A DNA stretch of 64,000 nt from Winogradskyella sp. PC-19 (lineage in GTDB: Bacteria; Bacteroidota; Bacteroidia; Flavobacteriales; Flavobacteriaceae). Each line of letters begins with the position of its first letter. Within the stretch, counting starts at the first letter, position 1. The DNA is taken from assembly GCF_002163855.1 (NCBI RefSeq), contig NZ_CP019332.1:533213-597212 (forward strand), read 5' to 3'. The notes beneath the pieces were generated by a model, which did not search any database, was not told the DNA's origin, and was given only the letters and a program-made list of their open reading frames with translations. Position numbers and translations under genes: made by a program. Below, piece by piece: positions 28,255-36,925 of this stretch.

Positions 28255-28741
28255 TTGTAATACATTTTAAAAGTGCTTTTCGAATTCGACTTAGTCTTGT
28301 TCTCAGCGTTCCATTAGCCAAGCCTACAGTATCTGCAATTGTAGCTTGAGGTATATTTTCTAATTCTAATAGTATCAATGCTTTGTTTTGCTCATTAAGC
28401 TGATTAATACACTGATACATTTTTTTTAAATCTTTTACGACACTATCATCATAGCTATTATCTTCTGAAACCTTATCAGACAAAATACTTTCGTTTATAG
28501 AAATATTGTTTTTAGATTTACGTAAATCACTTAAGCATACGTTTACCGCTATTCTATAAATCCAAGTCGCAATAGATGATTTGCCTTTAAAAGACTTTCT
28601 GTGATTCCAAACTTTAATAAACGTCTCTTGTAGCCATTCCTTTGCTAGAGTATCATTTCCAGACGCATACCCTAAGCACAAGCGATGTACTTTAGGCGCA
28701 TGCAAATTGTAAATGTTAGTAAAGTCTTTTTCTATGTTCAT
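28244..28741 (-). CDS. ECF-type RNA polymerase sigma factor
   Basis: A 165-residue sigma-70 factor of the ECF type. Region 2 (EWLQETFIKVWNHRKSF, ATWIYRIAVNVCLSDLRK) and region 4 with its helix-turn-helix (IPQATIADTVGLANGTLRTR) are present. I start it at the ATG giving MNIEKDF, because that overlaps the stop of the hydrolase gene as TAATG; an upstream ATG would add 14 unconserved residues. It lies between a secreted hydrolase gene and a membrane protein gene. The regulon is unknown. Confidence 0.88.
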   Translation of the reverse strand: MNIEKDFTNIYNLHAPKVHRLCLGYASGNDTLAKEWLQETFIKVWNHRKSFKGKSSIATWIYRIAVNVCLSDLRKSKNNISINESILSDKVSEDNSYDDSVVKDLKKMYQCINQLNEQNKALILLELENIPQATIADTVGLANGTLRTRLSRIRKALLKCITNGK

Positions 28742-29589
28742 TATTTTGATGACAAAATTGTTTGTATTTGTTTTGAAAACCATTCTGGTTGGTCTAGCAT
28801 CACAAAATGAGCAGAACTTTCAGCTATGATAAAATCATAGTTCTTTAAATTCTGATACTGAATTTTATAAGTCTGAGTAGCCATTTCTTTTCCATAAGGT
28901 TTTTCTGCAGCTATAATAGTCGCTGGTATTGTTATATCCTTCAATCCTTCTCGAATATCTAATTTGAGATAATCAGTATAGCCATAAACATAAGTTTTAC
29001 GGTCGGATGCTATTATCCAATTCTTAATTTTTTCTTGAGCTAGAGTATCAATACTCATTCCTTTAGACATTGCATCTGCAACTTGCATGAACCCATTGTC
29101 GTCCATTGCCAATTGCTGGTTGTTATATGGACTATCATAAGCCAATTTATCTGGACTATAATCAGGAATCATTAATGCGCCAGCTGCTGGTAACGCATCT
29201 ACTAATATAATTTTTTTGAGATTTAAATCGTCTTGACTGGCAAGCCAAGTTGCCACAGTACCGCCTAAACTATGTCCAATTATAGTAGTGTTTTTTAAAT
29301 CGTTATCTAAAATGTATGTTTTTAAGGCTGTGTTTACCTTTGGTAACCAAGGAAAATCAATTGGTGCTTTTCCTCCAAATCCAGCTAGTGTTATGACATG
29401 ACACTCGTAATTTTTTTCTAAATCTTTAACGATAGGTTTCCAAACCTCTCCAGGTACAGTAAATCCAGGTATAAATAAAACAGGCTGCCCTTTTCCTGAA
29501 ACCTCGGCGTAAATCGCTTGGTTATTTTTTTGAGCTTTTGAAAATTGAATAAAGGAAATACAGACTAAAAGTAAAATAACATTTTTCAT
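28741..29589 (-). CDS. Secreted alpha/beta-fold hydrolase
   Basis: A 282-residue protein with a signal peptide (MKNVILLLVCISFIQFSKAQ). The alpha/beta-hydrolase fold is shown by the oxyanion segment LFIPGFTVPGEVW, the nucleophile elbow GHSLGG and a late histidine (ESSAHFVMLDQP). Substrate unknown. It is the first gene of the operon with the ECF sigma factor and the membrane protein, so it may be co-regulated by that sigma factor. Confidence 0.87.
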   Translation of the reverse strand: MKNVILLLVCISFIQFSKAQKNNQAIYAEVSGKGQPVLFIPGFTVPGEVWKPIVKDLEKNYECHVITLAGFGGKAPIDFPWLPKVNTALKTYILDNDLKNTTIIGHSLGGTVATWLASQDDLNLKKIILVDALPAAGALMIPDYSPDKLAYDSPYNNQQLAMDDNGFMQVADAMSKGMSIDTLAQEKIKNWIIASDRKTYVYGYTDYLKLDIREGLKDITIPATIIAAEKPYGKEMATQTYKIQYQNLKNYDFIIAESSAHFVMLDQPEWFSKQIQTILSSK

Positions 29590-29921
29590 TGTTTTTATGT
29601 TTTGATTTCCCTTTAGATGCAGATATCAAAAAATGTTACATTTTATTTTAGTTAATAGTCGAAATTTTTGGAAAAGGACGGTTTTTTTTGGGTTACGCAT
29701 AATGTATTTGAGTATGACTCTTTGAGAAAAGATTATGATATTAAAAGTAAATAATACACTTCTATAACTTAGACTATCATAAAGTAAAACCAGAAGCAAT
29801 AAATTACATACTTGATTTTACTTAGTACGATTCTATTTATAGTGTGTATAAGTTCTAATAATTGTGTTGTAAATACATTTACAATAATATGTATACTTAA
29901 TATAATAATTAAAAATAAATT
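29590..29921. other. Intergenic region between the hydrolase and DUF4062 genes
   Basis: A 332-base AT-rich gap with no convincing ORF. The only notable element is a perfect inverted repeat, TTGTAAAT (29867-29874) and ATTTACAA (29877-29884), with a 2-nt spacer, 38 nt before the DUF4062 start codon. It could be an operator of the DUF4062 gene. No clear TAnnTTTG promoter was seen. Confidence 0.35.
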
Positions 29922-30494
29922 ATGCCTAAATCTTTACCTCATTATAGAATATTTTTAGCTTCACCAAGTGATTTGAAAGATGACAGAGATTCAATCGATG
30001 ATGTTATTAATGAGTTAAACTTAACCTTTGGTAGTCAACATAATATCCATCTTGATCTTATTAAATGGGAAACTCATTCAGCTCCTGGAATCACTAATAA
30101 TCATGTGCAAAAAATAATCAATAAAGATGTTGGGAATGAATACGATTTATTTGTTGGGCTACTTTGGAAACGGTTTGGAACTCCGACAGATGAAGCAGAT
30201 TCCGGCACAGAAGAAGAGTTTCTTAATGCATACAAAAGATATCAAGATAATTCCAGTTCTTTACAAATATTATTTTATTTCAATAATTCACCATTTTCTT
30301 TAGATGATATAAATCTTGAAGAACTAAAAAAGATTAAAGATTTCAAATCAGATATTAGTAAAAATAAAAATGTCCTTTACTGGGAGTATAATGATAGTGA
30401 ACAACTTAGTTATTTTCTAAGGACTCATATTCCTAAAAGAATATTAGATTTACAGAAAAAACATCAAGAAGAAGATAATAAGAAAAGGTGCTAA
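29922..30494 (+). pseudogene. DUF4062-domain protein, N-terminal part (probably frameshifted)
   Basis: A 190-residue ORF with a DUF4062 domain: YRIFLASPSDLKDDRDSIDDV, then a loop KWETHSAPG, and FVGLLWKRFGTPT. DUF4062 is a Rossmann/TIR-like domain found at the N-terminus of larger regulatory and anti-phage NTPase proteins. The ORF stops with TGCTAA. The next ORF is in the -1 frame, begins at a GTG overlapping that stop, and continues into the predicted partner region (an acidic linker then a helical domain). A single extra A in the run AAGAAAAGG would join them. Either the gene carries a real frameshift or the two halves are made separately. Confidence 0.6.
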
Positions 30495-31084
30495 TTGCAG
30501 AAGTAGAGGAAGAAGAATATGGTCTTATTGATTACCAAGATTTTTTTGATGAATCAATTGAAGAGTCAAATCAGTCGCTACATAGGATGTCAGATGCAAT
30601 GGGTTGGGTTAGTGAACAGTTTGAAAAAAAGACTGCTGAAATGACAGCTTTAGCACAACAACCAAATATAGGAAGAAAGGCAGTTAGAGTTTTATTTATA
30701 AAAACTGCTAAAGTGATGGACAATTTTGGTAGTAGAATTGAAACTGAAACTCCCATTTTCTTTGATAATTTCGGACATGCAATTGATGCCTTACAAAAAA
30801 CACTTGATATTTATAGAAATGATTTTAATGTAGATATAGAAGAAGTTAAAGATACTAGAGAGTCGTTGTCAGGATTAATAGATACTATGGAGGCATCTTT
30901 ACCTAATACGGAAGAATTCATTAATTCGATAGATGCGTTCCCGAGAATGTCAAAAGAAATAAATAAATCTAGATTCAAATTATCAACAAAACTTAATAAG
31001 TTGTTAGATAATTTTAAAATAAGTATTTCTATTGCAACCGAATTGCACAAATCCTTTGATGACTTTTTAGATCAAAGAGAATAA
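30488..31084 (+). pseudogene. C-terminal helical part of the split DUF4062 protein
   Basis: A 198-residue ORF starting at GTG (VLIAEVEEEEYGLIDYQDFF). It is mostly helical, with no recognised catalytic motif, and reads like the continuation of the DUF4062 protein because the acidic linker lines up with the end of the first ORF. It overlaps the first by 7 nt in the -1 frame. As a separate gene it would have only a GTG start and a weak ribosome site, so the split-gene reading is favoured. Confidence 0.55.
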
Positions 31085-31261
31085 AGGTAGAATTGAGTTC
31101 AAATATCATTATAAGAATCCGTTTTAATACTTCGACAAGCTAATAACAGATTTACATCAGAAGTTAAGCGAAGTTAGTTTTAAAAAATGTAACATTCAAT
31201 AGGTCAATATTATATTTATAAACGAGTAGATGTTAACTTAGCATTATAAATTGGCGCCATT

Positions 31262-32032
31262 TTGAAACTTAAAAAAGCAGAACTTAAAGATTTTCTAGAT
31301 AGTAAGGTAGAACTCTACAACAACCCTAAGTTTATTGATAGCGACCCGATACAAATCCCTCATTTATTTTCTAAAAAAGAAGATATTGAGATTATCGGTT
31401 TCTTAACCGCAACTATTGCTTGGGGAAATCGTAAAAGTATTATTAACAATGCCAAGCGCATGGTAGATATGTTGGACAATTCTCCATACGAGTTTGTGAT
31501 GCAACACCAAGAGTCTGATTTAGAAAAGCTCCAATCCTTTGTACATCGTACATTTAATGGATATGATTTTATACAGTTCATTACCAGTCTAAGACATATT
31601 TACAATACTCATAATGGTTTAGAAGACGTGATTGCAAAACATGCAGAGCAAGATTCTCTTCAGAATGCTATACATCAATTCAAACACCACTTTTTTGAAA
31701 TAGAACACTTAGAACGTACAAAAAAACATGTTAGCGACCCATTAAAAAATTCTGCAGCCAAACGCATTAATATGTTTTTGCGTTGGATGGTGCGTGACGA
31801 CAATAATGGCGTGGATTTTGGTATTTGGGAATCATTGTCTTCAAGCCAATTAAGTTGCCCATTAGATGTACATTCTGGGAATGTTGCACGCAAACTAGGA
31901 TTACTGAAACGTAAGCAAAATGACAGTAAAGCCTTAGCAGAATTGGATAAAAATCTTCGTAAATTAGATGCTAATGACCCTGTTAAATATGATTTTGCGC
32001 TATTTGGTTTAGGCGTTTTTGAAGGGTTTTAG
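31262..32032 (+). CDS. TIGR02757 family protein
   Basis: A 256-residue protein of the TIGR02757 (DUF2400) family, conserved in Bacteroidota and some other phyla. The N-terminal part KAELKDFLDSKVELYNNPKF and the later FLTATIAWGNRKSIINNAKR and CPLDVHSGNVARKLGL blocks identify it. The fold resembles helix-hairpin-helix DNA glycosylases, but no function has been shown that I can cite from the sequence. A TTG start fits the conserved N-terminus. Confidence 0.88.
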   Translation: MKLKKAELKDFLDSKVELYNNPKFIDSDPIQIPHLFSKKEDIEIIGFLTATIAWGNRKSIINNAKRMVDMLDNSPYEFVMQHQESDLEKLQSFVHRTFNGYDFIQFITSLRHIYNTHNGLEDVIAKHAEQDSLQNAIHQFKHHFFEIEHLERTKKHVSDPLKNSAAKRINMFLRWMVRDDNNGVDFGIWESLSSSQLSCPLDVHSGNVARKLGLLKRKQNDSKALAELDKNLRKLDANDPVKYDFALFGLGVFEGF

Positions 32033-32060
32033 TTATTTTTAGATTTCAAAAAAACAACTT

Positions 32061-33548
32061 ATGAACTACAGATTAACTTACCTCCTATTACTATTTGCTT
32101 TTATTAGCTTTTCACAAAACTTAGAAATCCCTGTAGATACGGTTTATACCACAAATCATTCTACACAAATCAAAGGAAAAACAGTAAACTATAAAGCTAT
32201 GACTGGTTTTCAACCTGTTTGGAATACAGATGGCGAAGTTATGGCATCATTATATTATACCTATTATAAACGCACAAACGATAATAAAGGCAACAAACGA
32301 CCATTGATAGTCTCTTTTAATGGCGGTCCAGGTTCGGCTTCAGTTTGGATGCATATTGCTTATACAGGGCCAAAAGTTTTGAATGTAGATAACGAAGGCT
32401 ATCCTGTACAACCTTATGGTGTAAAAACTAATCCTAACTCTATTTTAGATGTTGCAGATATTGTTTTTGTAAATCCTGTCAATACAGGCTATTCTAGAAA
32501 AGTAATGCTTAAAGATGGAAAATACGAGGATGATAAAACCTTCTTTGGTATTAATGCCGATGTAAAATATTTAGCGAGTTGGATAAATACGTTTGTTACC
32601 AGAAATAATCGTTGGGAATCTCCAAAATACATCATTGGCGAAAGTTATGGTGGGACACGTGTTATGGGACTTGCGGCCGAATTACAAAATAGCCAATGGA
32701 TGTATCTTAACGGTGTGATTATGGTATCGCCAGCAGATTATAAAGTCTTGCGTGTTGGTGGTCCTGTTTCTAGTAGTCTTAATTTACCTTATTATACAGC
32801 TGCGGCTTGGTATCACAAGATGTTACCAGCAGAATTACAAAATAAAGATTTACTAGATATACTTCCTGAAGCAGAAGATTTCGCGGTTAATAAACTCATA
32901 CCAGCTATTGCCAAAGGTGGATTTATAACAGACACTGAACGTAAAGCCATTGCTGAAAAAATGAGTTATTATTCTGGATTATCAGAGAAAGTAATACTAC
33001 AACAAAACTTAGATGTTCCAAACCGGTTTTTCTGGAAAGAATTACTACGTGATAAAACTGGACAAACCATTGGACGATTGGATAGTCGTTATTTAGGTAT
33101 TGATAAAGTAGAAACTGGTACAAGTCCTGATTATAGTGCCGAATTAACGTCTTGGTTACATTCTTTCGCTCCGGCAATCAATTATTATATTCAGAATGAA
33201 TTAAGCTTTAAAACAGACGTTAAATACAATGTGTTTGGTAATGTTGGCAATTGGGACAGAAGTAATGATAATGTTAGAGAAGGTCTGCGTCAAGCTATGG
33301 CACAAAATCCATATTTAAAGGTGTTAACGCAATCGGGATATTATGATGGCGCAACAACTTACTTTCAGGCAAAATATAGTCAGTGGCAAGTAGACCAAAG
33401 CGGAAAATTAAAAGACCGTTTTTCTTTTAAAGGTTACCGAAGTGGACATATGATGTATTTACGTAACGAAGACTTAATAAAAGCTAATGAGGATTTACGC
33501 GAGTTTATAAAGAATTCTAGTGCTAATGGAAAAGCGGCCAAGTACTAA
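32061..33548 (+). CDS. Secreted S10 family serine carboxypeptidase-like peptidase
   Basis: A 495-residue protein with a signal peptide (LTYLLLLFAFISFSQ). The alpha/beta-fold signatures are present: SFNGGPGSASVW, the catalytic Ser195 in IIGESYGGTRV, and a late GYYDGATTYFQ (Asp) and SGHMMYL (His). S10 enzymes act as acid carboxypeptidases on peptides in the periplasm or outside the cell. It lies 28 nt after the TIGR02757 gene and 5 nt before a small membrane gene. Confidence 0.9.
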   Translation: MNYRLTYLLLLFAFISFSQNLEIPVDTVYTTNHSTQIKGKTVNYKAMTGFQPVWNTDGEVMASLYYTYYKRTNDNKGNKRPLIVSFNGGPGSASVWMHIAYTGPKVLNVDNEGYPVQPYGVKTNPNSILDVADIVFVNPVNTGYSRKVMLKDGKYEDDKTFFGINADVKYLASWINTFVTRNNRWESPKYIIGESYGGTRVMGLAAELQNSQWMYLNGVIMVSPADYKVLRVGGPVSSSLNLPYYTAAAWYHKMLPAELQNKDLLDILPEAEDFAVNKLIPAIAKGGFITDTERKAIAEKMSYYSGLSEKVILQQNLDVPNRFFWKELLRDKTGQTIGRLDSRYLGIDKVETGTSPDYSAELTSWLHSFAPAINYYIQNELSFKTDVKYNVFGNVGNWDRSNDNVREGLRQAMAQNPYLKVLTQSGYYDGATTYFQAKYSQWQVDQSGKLKDRFSFKGYRSGHMMYLRNEDLIKANEDLREFIKNSSANGKAAKY

Positions 33549-33553
33549 TTAAA

Positions 33554-33790
33554 ATGGAGAGTATTATTGGAGAAGCACTAATTTTTGTTATTCTTGATAT
33601 CATTGGAGGAACAATAAGATGGCTAATAGGAAGTGTTTGGAGAATTTTTACCAATAGACCAAAGAAAAGATATAAAGATTATATTTTTAATAAAGATGAA
33701 TTTGAGCATTTTAATGATTCTCCTTATGGTTGTCTCAATATTATTGTAGCTATCATTTTCATAATAATAGTAGTTTTAATTTTAATATAA
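33554..33790 (+). CDS. Small membrane protein, unknown family
   Basis: A 78-residue protein with two membrane segments (about residues 5-31 and 58-78) around a basic, aromatic loop (TNRPKKRYKDYIFN). It follows the S10 peptidase gene by 5 nt and is followed by a strong terminator, so it is probably expressed with the peptidase. No family recognised. Confidence 0.55.
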   Translation: MESIIGEALIFVILDIIGGTIRWLIGSVWRIFTNRPKKRYKDYIFNKDEFEHFNDSPYGCLNIIVAIIFIIIVVLILI

Positions 33791-33819
33791 AAAAGGCTTC
33801 CAAATTGGAAGCCTTTTTT
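33789..33819. terminator. Bidirectional intrinsic terminator
   Basis: AAAAAAGGCTTCC (33789-33801) pairs perfectly with GGAAGCCTTTTTT (33807-33819) over a 5-nt loop. It ends the convergent small-membrane and M61 transcripts. Confidence 0.92.
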
Positions 33820-33838
33820 AAACCTAAAACTTTATTAT

Positions 33839-35728
33839 TTATCCTTTTAACCAAGCGTTTCTTAAATCTACTTGTGCTTTAGTTGCCTTTTCATCTTCTA
33901 TTAAACCGTTTGAAGTTGCGAATGCTTTAGTAAGCTTTGCTTTGATTTCAACTGGTTTTCCATCACGTTCTAAGGTCATCTCAATATCTTGTCCTTCTTG
34001 CCAAGCAACCATTCCTCCTATTACTTCTTGCGCGTTTTGTAATGTTAACTCTTTACCGTTAACAGTTTTGATGACATCATTTGCTTTAACATCCTGTGAT
34101 TTCCAAAACGAATTTTTTGAAGCAACATCTGTAAAGAAAATACCTTTATCTGGTGCGCCACTAAATATAATGTTCTGTCCACCTGCAAAAATATAATTAG
34201 TTTCGACTTCAGTTTCGCCATTAACTAAACCAACCATACTAAAAAACTCGTCATAATTAATTGGCACATCACCTTCTACATGTGTCTTTAAAAATTCACC
34301 TACGCTAGGATAAGTCATTTCAATAATTTCAGCAATTAGCTTGTCATCTTCAAAAGGTTTTTCCTTTCCGTACTTAGCCGATAATTCTTTCATCAAAGAC
34401 AACATACTACGTGTTCCATTACTTTCTTTACGCATAAAAATATCTATACACATACCGATTAGTGCACCTTTTTGGTATACGTTTGCATAATTATCTTTAT
34501 AGCCTTCTTTGAGAACGTTTTCGCTCATTATCGTGAAACTTTGAGCATCGTTGTATCTTTTTGAGAAGTCTATTTTACCCATTATCACGTTATAGAAATC
34601 AGTAGGTTCAACCAATCCTTCATAAACCTGAAAATGTTGTGCAAAATACTCTGTTACACCTTCGTACATCCATAGATGTTTTGAAAATGTAGGTTCGTTA
34701 TAATCGAAATAATGCACATCTTCAGAATGTACCGATAAAGGTGTTACAATATGAAAAAACTCATGTGCTACAACATCTGTCATTGATTTATCTAATTGCG
34801 CTTTCCCCATAGCTTCTGGTAATACAACAACAGTAGATGTGTGGTGCTCTAAAGCTCCAAAACCTTTAGGGGAATCTTCTTTTCCTTCAGATAAATACAA
34901 ATAAATATCATAACGAGGCGTACTGTTAATAGCACCTAAATACGCTTTTTGACCTTTCATCATGTCAAACATAGTTTGCTTTAAACTTTCAGCAGTATGA
35001 ACTTTATTTGGAGAATATACACTCAAAACAATTTTGATATCGCCTACCATGAATTCTTCTACATCTAAATTTCCATACATCATTGGATTATCTGTAATAT
35101 CAAAATAACGCTCTGCAAAATATTTACTAGTAATTGTTTTACCATCTTCAGAAGTCTCAGAACCATTATCTTGTAGAGCAGAAGTTCTTTTAAAATCTGC
35201 TGGAGCAGAGACATCTAAGGCATATTGATTATTTTTAAGATTGTCAAAATAACCTATAAAACCATGAAGGTTTAATACAAAATTATCCTCTTCTATATTT
35301 GTTCCTGAAGGCGAAAAAGGAACTTCTTTACCAATACCACCAACTTTTTCTGTATCATAAGTGTCATTAACATAATATTCGATTCTGTCTAACTTAGTTG
35401 CATCTGTAATTGTCCATGTGTTAGTATCTACTTTTTCAACAGTAAGTGCATTTCCTTCATAATCTAAGGCTTTGAAATCGTCTACATACTTTCCAAAATC
35501 ACTAACTGAATAAGTTCCTTGAACTACTTTTGGCAATCTATAAGTAACCGTTTCTACACTAAATCGACCTGGATTGATAACAACAGGTACTCTATCATTA
35601 TCTACGTTAGTCAAATCTAGAGCAGTTACAATTGGGTTATTTACCGCAGAATCATCAACCTTTGGTTTTGTTGGACCACAGGCCACTAATACTACTGAAA
35701 GCGTAATAATTGAAATATATTTTTTCAT
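33839..35728 (-). CDS. Lipoprotein M61 family metallopeptidase with C-terminal PDZ domain
   Basis: A 629-residue protein. The N-terminal lipobox LVAC places Cys17 after the signal sequence, so it is a lipoprotein. The zinc motif HEFFH (322-326) with Glu356 as the third ligand marks the M61 glycyl-aminopeptidase family. A PDZ domain follows in the last 130 residues (around DVASKNSFWKSQDVKANDVI, then TLQNAQEVIGG). M61 enzymes trim N-terminal glycine or alanine from peptides in the periplasm. Confidence 0.9.
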   Translation of the reverse strand: MKKYISIITLSVVLVACGPTKPKVDDSAVNNPIVTALDLTNVDNDRVPVVINPGRFSVETVTYRLPKVVQGTYSVSDFGKYVDDFKALDYEGNALTVEKVDTNTWTITDATKLDRIEYYVNDTYDTEKVGGIGKEVPFSPSGTNIEEDNFVLNLHGFIGYFDNLKNNQYALDVSAPADFKRTSALQDNGSETSEDGKTITSKYFAERYFDITDNPMMYGNLDVEEFMVGDIKIVLSVYSPNKVHTAESLKQTMFDMMKGQKAYLGAINSTPRYDIYLYLSEGKEDSPKGFGALEHHTSTVVVLPEAMGKAQLDKSMTDVVAHEFFHIVTPLSVHSEDVHYFDYNEPTFSKHLWMYEGVTEYFAQHFQVYEGLVEPTDFYNVIMGKIDFSKRYNDAQSFTIMSENVLKEGYKDNYANVYQKGALIGMCIDIFMRKESNGTRSMLSLMKELSAKYGKEKPFEDDKLIAEIIEMTYPSVGEFLKTHVEGDVPINYDEFFSMVGLVNGETEVETNYIFAGGQNIIFSGAPDKGIFFTDVASKNSFWKSQDVKANDVIKTVNGKELTLQNAQEVIGGMVAWQEGQDIEMTLERDGKPVEIKAKLTKAFATSNGLIEDEKATKAQVDLRNAWLKG

Positions 35729-35825
35729 TTTGTTAATTGTTTTTTTACTTGACGAGCAAATCTACTGTGAGTTACAAATAAATTTGAAAAATTTATGTTA
35801 AAATCAGGATTGTTATATTCGTGCC

Positions 35826-36833
35826 ATGTCACAGCCACTTGTTAGTATTTTAACGCCTTTTAAGAATGTCTCAGATTATATCGAAGAATGTCTTAAATCC
35901 ATAATAAATCAGAGTTATGCTAATTGGGAATTGCTAATCGTTGATGACCAATCTACAGATAACTCTTATACTATTGTAGAAAAATTCTCGAAATCTGATA
36001 ATAGAATTAAACTCTACAAAAATGAGGGAAGCGGCATTATTAATGCGCTTCAAAAAGCATTTTCGGAAAGCTCGGGAGACTTCATTACACGTATGGATAG
36101 CGATGATATTATGACTCAAAATAAACTTGAAGTCATGGTGAATCAGCTTAACAAGTTTGGAAAGCAACATGTAGCTTTGGGTTTAGTAAAATACTTTAGC
36201 AAAACCGGAATTAGTGATGGCTATGCAAAATATGAAGCTTGGTTAAACAGGTTGACCAAAGAAGGCGCTAATTATTCTGAAATCTATAAAGAGTGTGTTA
36301 TAGCCTCACCATGTTGGATGCTACATCGAGATGATTTATTGGCTTGCAATGCCTTTAATCCAAATAGATACCCTGAAGATTACGATTTGACCTTTAGATT
36401 CTATGAGCATGGTTTTAGATGTATTCCGAGCAATGAATTATTGCATTATTGGCGCGATTATAGTACAAGAACTTCAAGAACTCACGAGCATTATGCACAA
36501 AACTATTTTTTAGATATAAAGCTGCACTATTTTTTGAAACTTGACAACGATACCAGCAGACCAATTACTATTTGGGGTGCTGGTTATAAGGGAAAAAACA
36601 TAGCAAAAGCATTGGTAGAACGCAACATTAAGTTTCATTGGATTTGTGACAATAAGAAGAAAATTGGTAAAGATATTTATGGTGTAAAATTGCAGCCTTT
36701 TGAAGATTTAAAAGCTATTAAAAATCCTCAAACGATTGTTACAGTAGCCAATGATACAGAACAAAAAAACATTGTTTCCTACTTTGATAACCTAAATATG
36801 AAGCCAATGACAGATTATTTTTTCTTCTGCTAA
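35826..36833 (+). CDS. Family 2 glycosyltransferase
   Basis: A 335-residue GT-A glycosyltransferase. N-terminus VSILTPFKNVSDYIEECLKS and VDDQSTDNSYTIV are the GT2 nucleotide-sugar binding motifs; RMDSDDIM holds the DxD metal-binding site. The last ~90 residues, beginning PITIWGAGYKGKNIAKALVE, look like a Rossmann-type nucleotide-binding domain, an unusual C-terminal addition that may bind a second ligand. The sugar and acceptor are not visible. It is a single gene without close same-strand neighbours. Confidence 0.85.
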   Translation: MSQPLVSILTPFKNVSDYIEECLKSIINQSYANWELLIVDDQSTDNSYTIVEKFSKSDNRIKLYKNEGSGIINALQKAFSESSGDFITRMDSDDIMTQNKLEVMVNQLNKFGKQHVALGLVKYFSKTGISDGYAKYEAWLNRLTKEGANYSEIYKECVIASPCWMLHRDDLLACNAFNPNRYPEDYDLTFRFYEHGFRCIPSNELLHYWRDYSTRTSRTHEHYAQNYFLDIKLHYFLKLDNDTSRPITIWGAGYKGKNIAKALVERNIKFHWICDNKKKIGKDIYGVKLQPFEDLKAIKNPQTIVTVANDTEQKNIVSYFDNLNMKPMTDYFFFC

Positions 36834-36865
36834 AAACTAAACGTTAAATTTCTCAAAATCGACAC

Positions 36866-36895
36866 TTTGTAATCTTCATTCAATTCCTATATTTG
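36866..36895 (+). promoter_or_regulatory. Bacteroidota-type promoter of the BatA-like gene operon
   Basis: TTTG (36866-36869), 18-nt spacer, then TATATTTG (36888-36895), a full match to TTTG/TAnnTTTG. Transcription should start near 36902, about 24 nt before the start codon of the first gene. Confidence 0.65.
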
Positions 36896-36925
36896 AAGTT
36901 AACTACTAATTGATAACAAAAGCGA

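Noticed and set aside
29630..29645. TGTTACATTTTATTTT as an XRE operator
   Set aside because: Only one half-site matches the 14-mer; no palindrome and no promoter there.
30470..30494. Programmed -1 ribosomal frameshift at AAGAAAAGG
   Set aside because: In-frame codons do not form an X XXY YYZ heptamer that re-pairs after a -1 slip; a base loss is simpler.
31115..31170. ACTTCG...CGAAGT as a second dispersed repeat
   Set aside because: The arms are only 6 bp and far apart; similarity to the repeat core is too weak.
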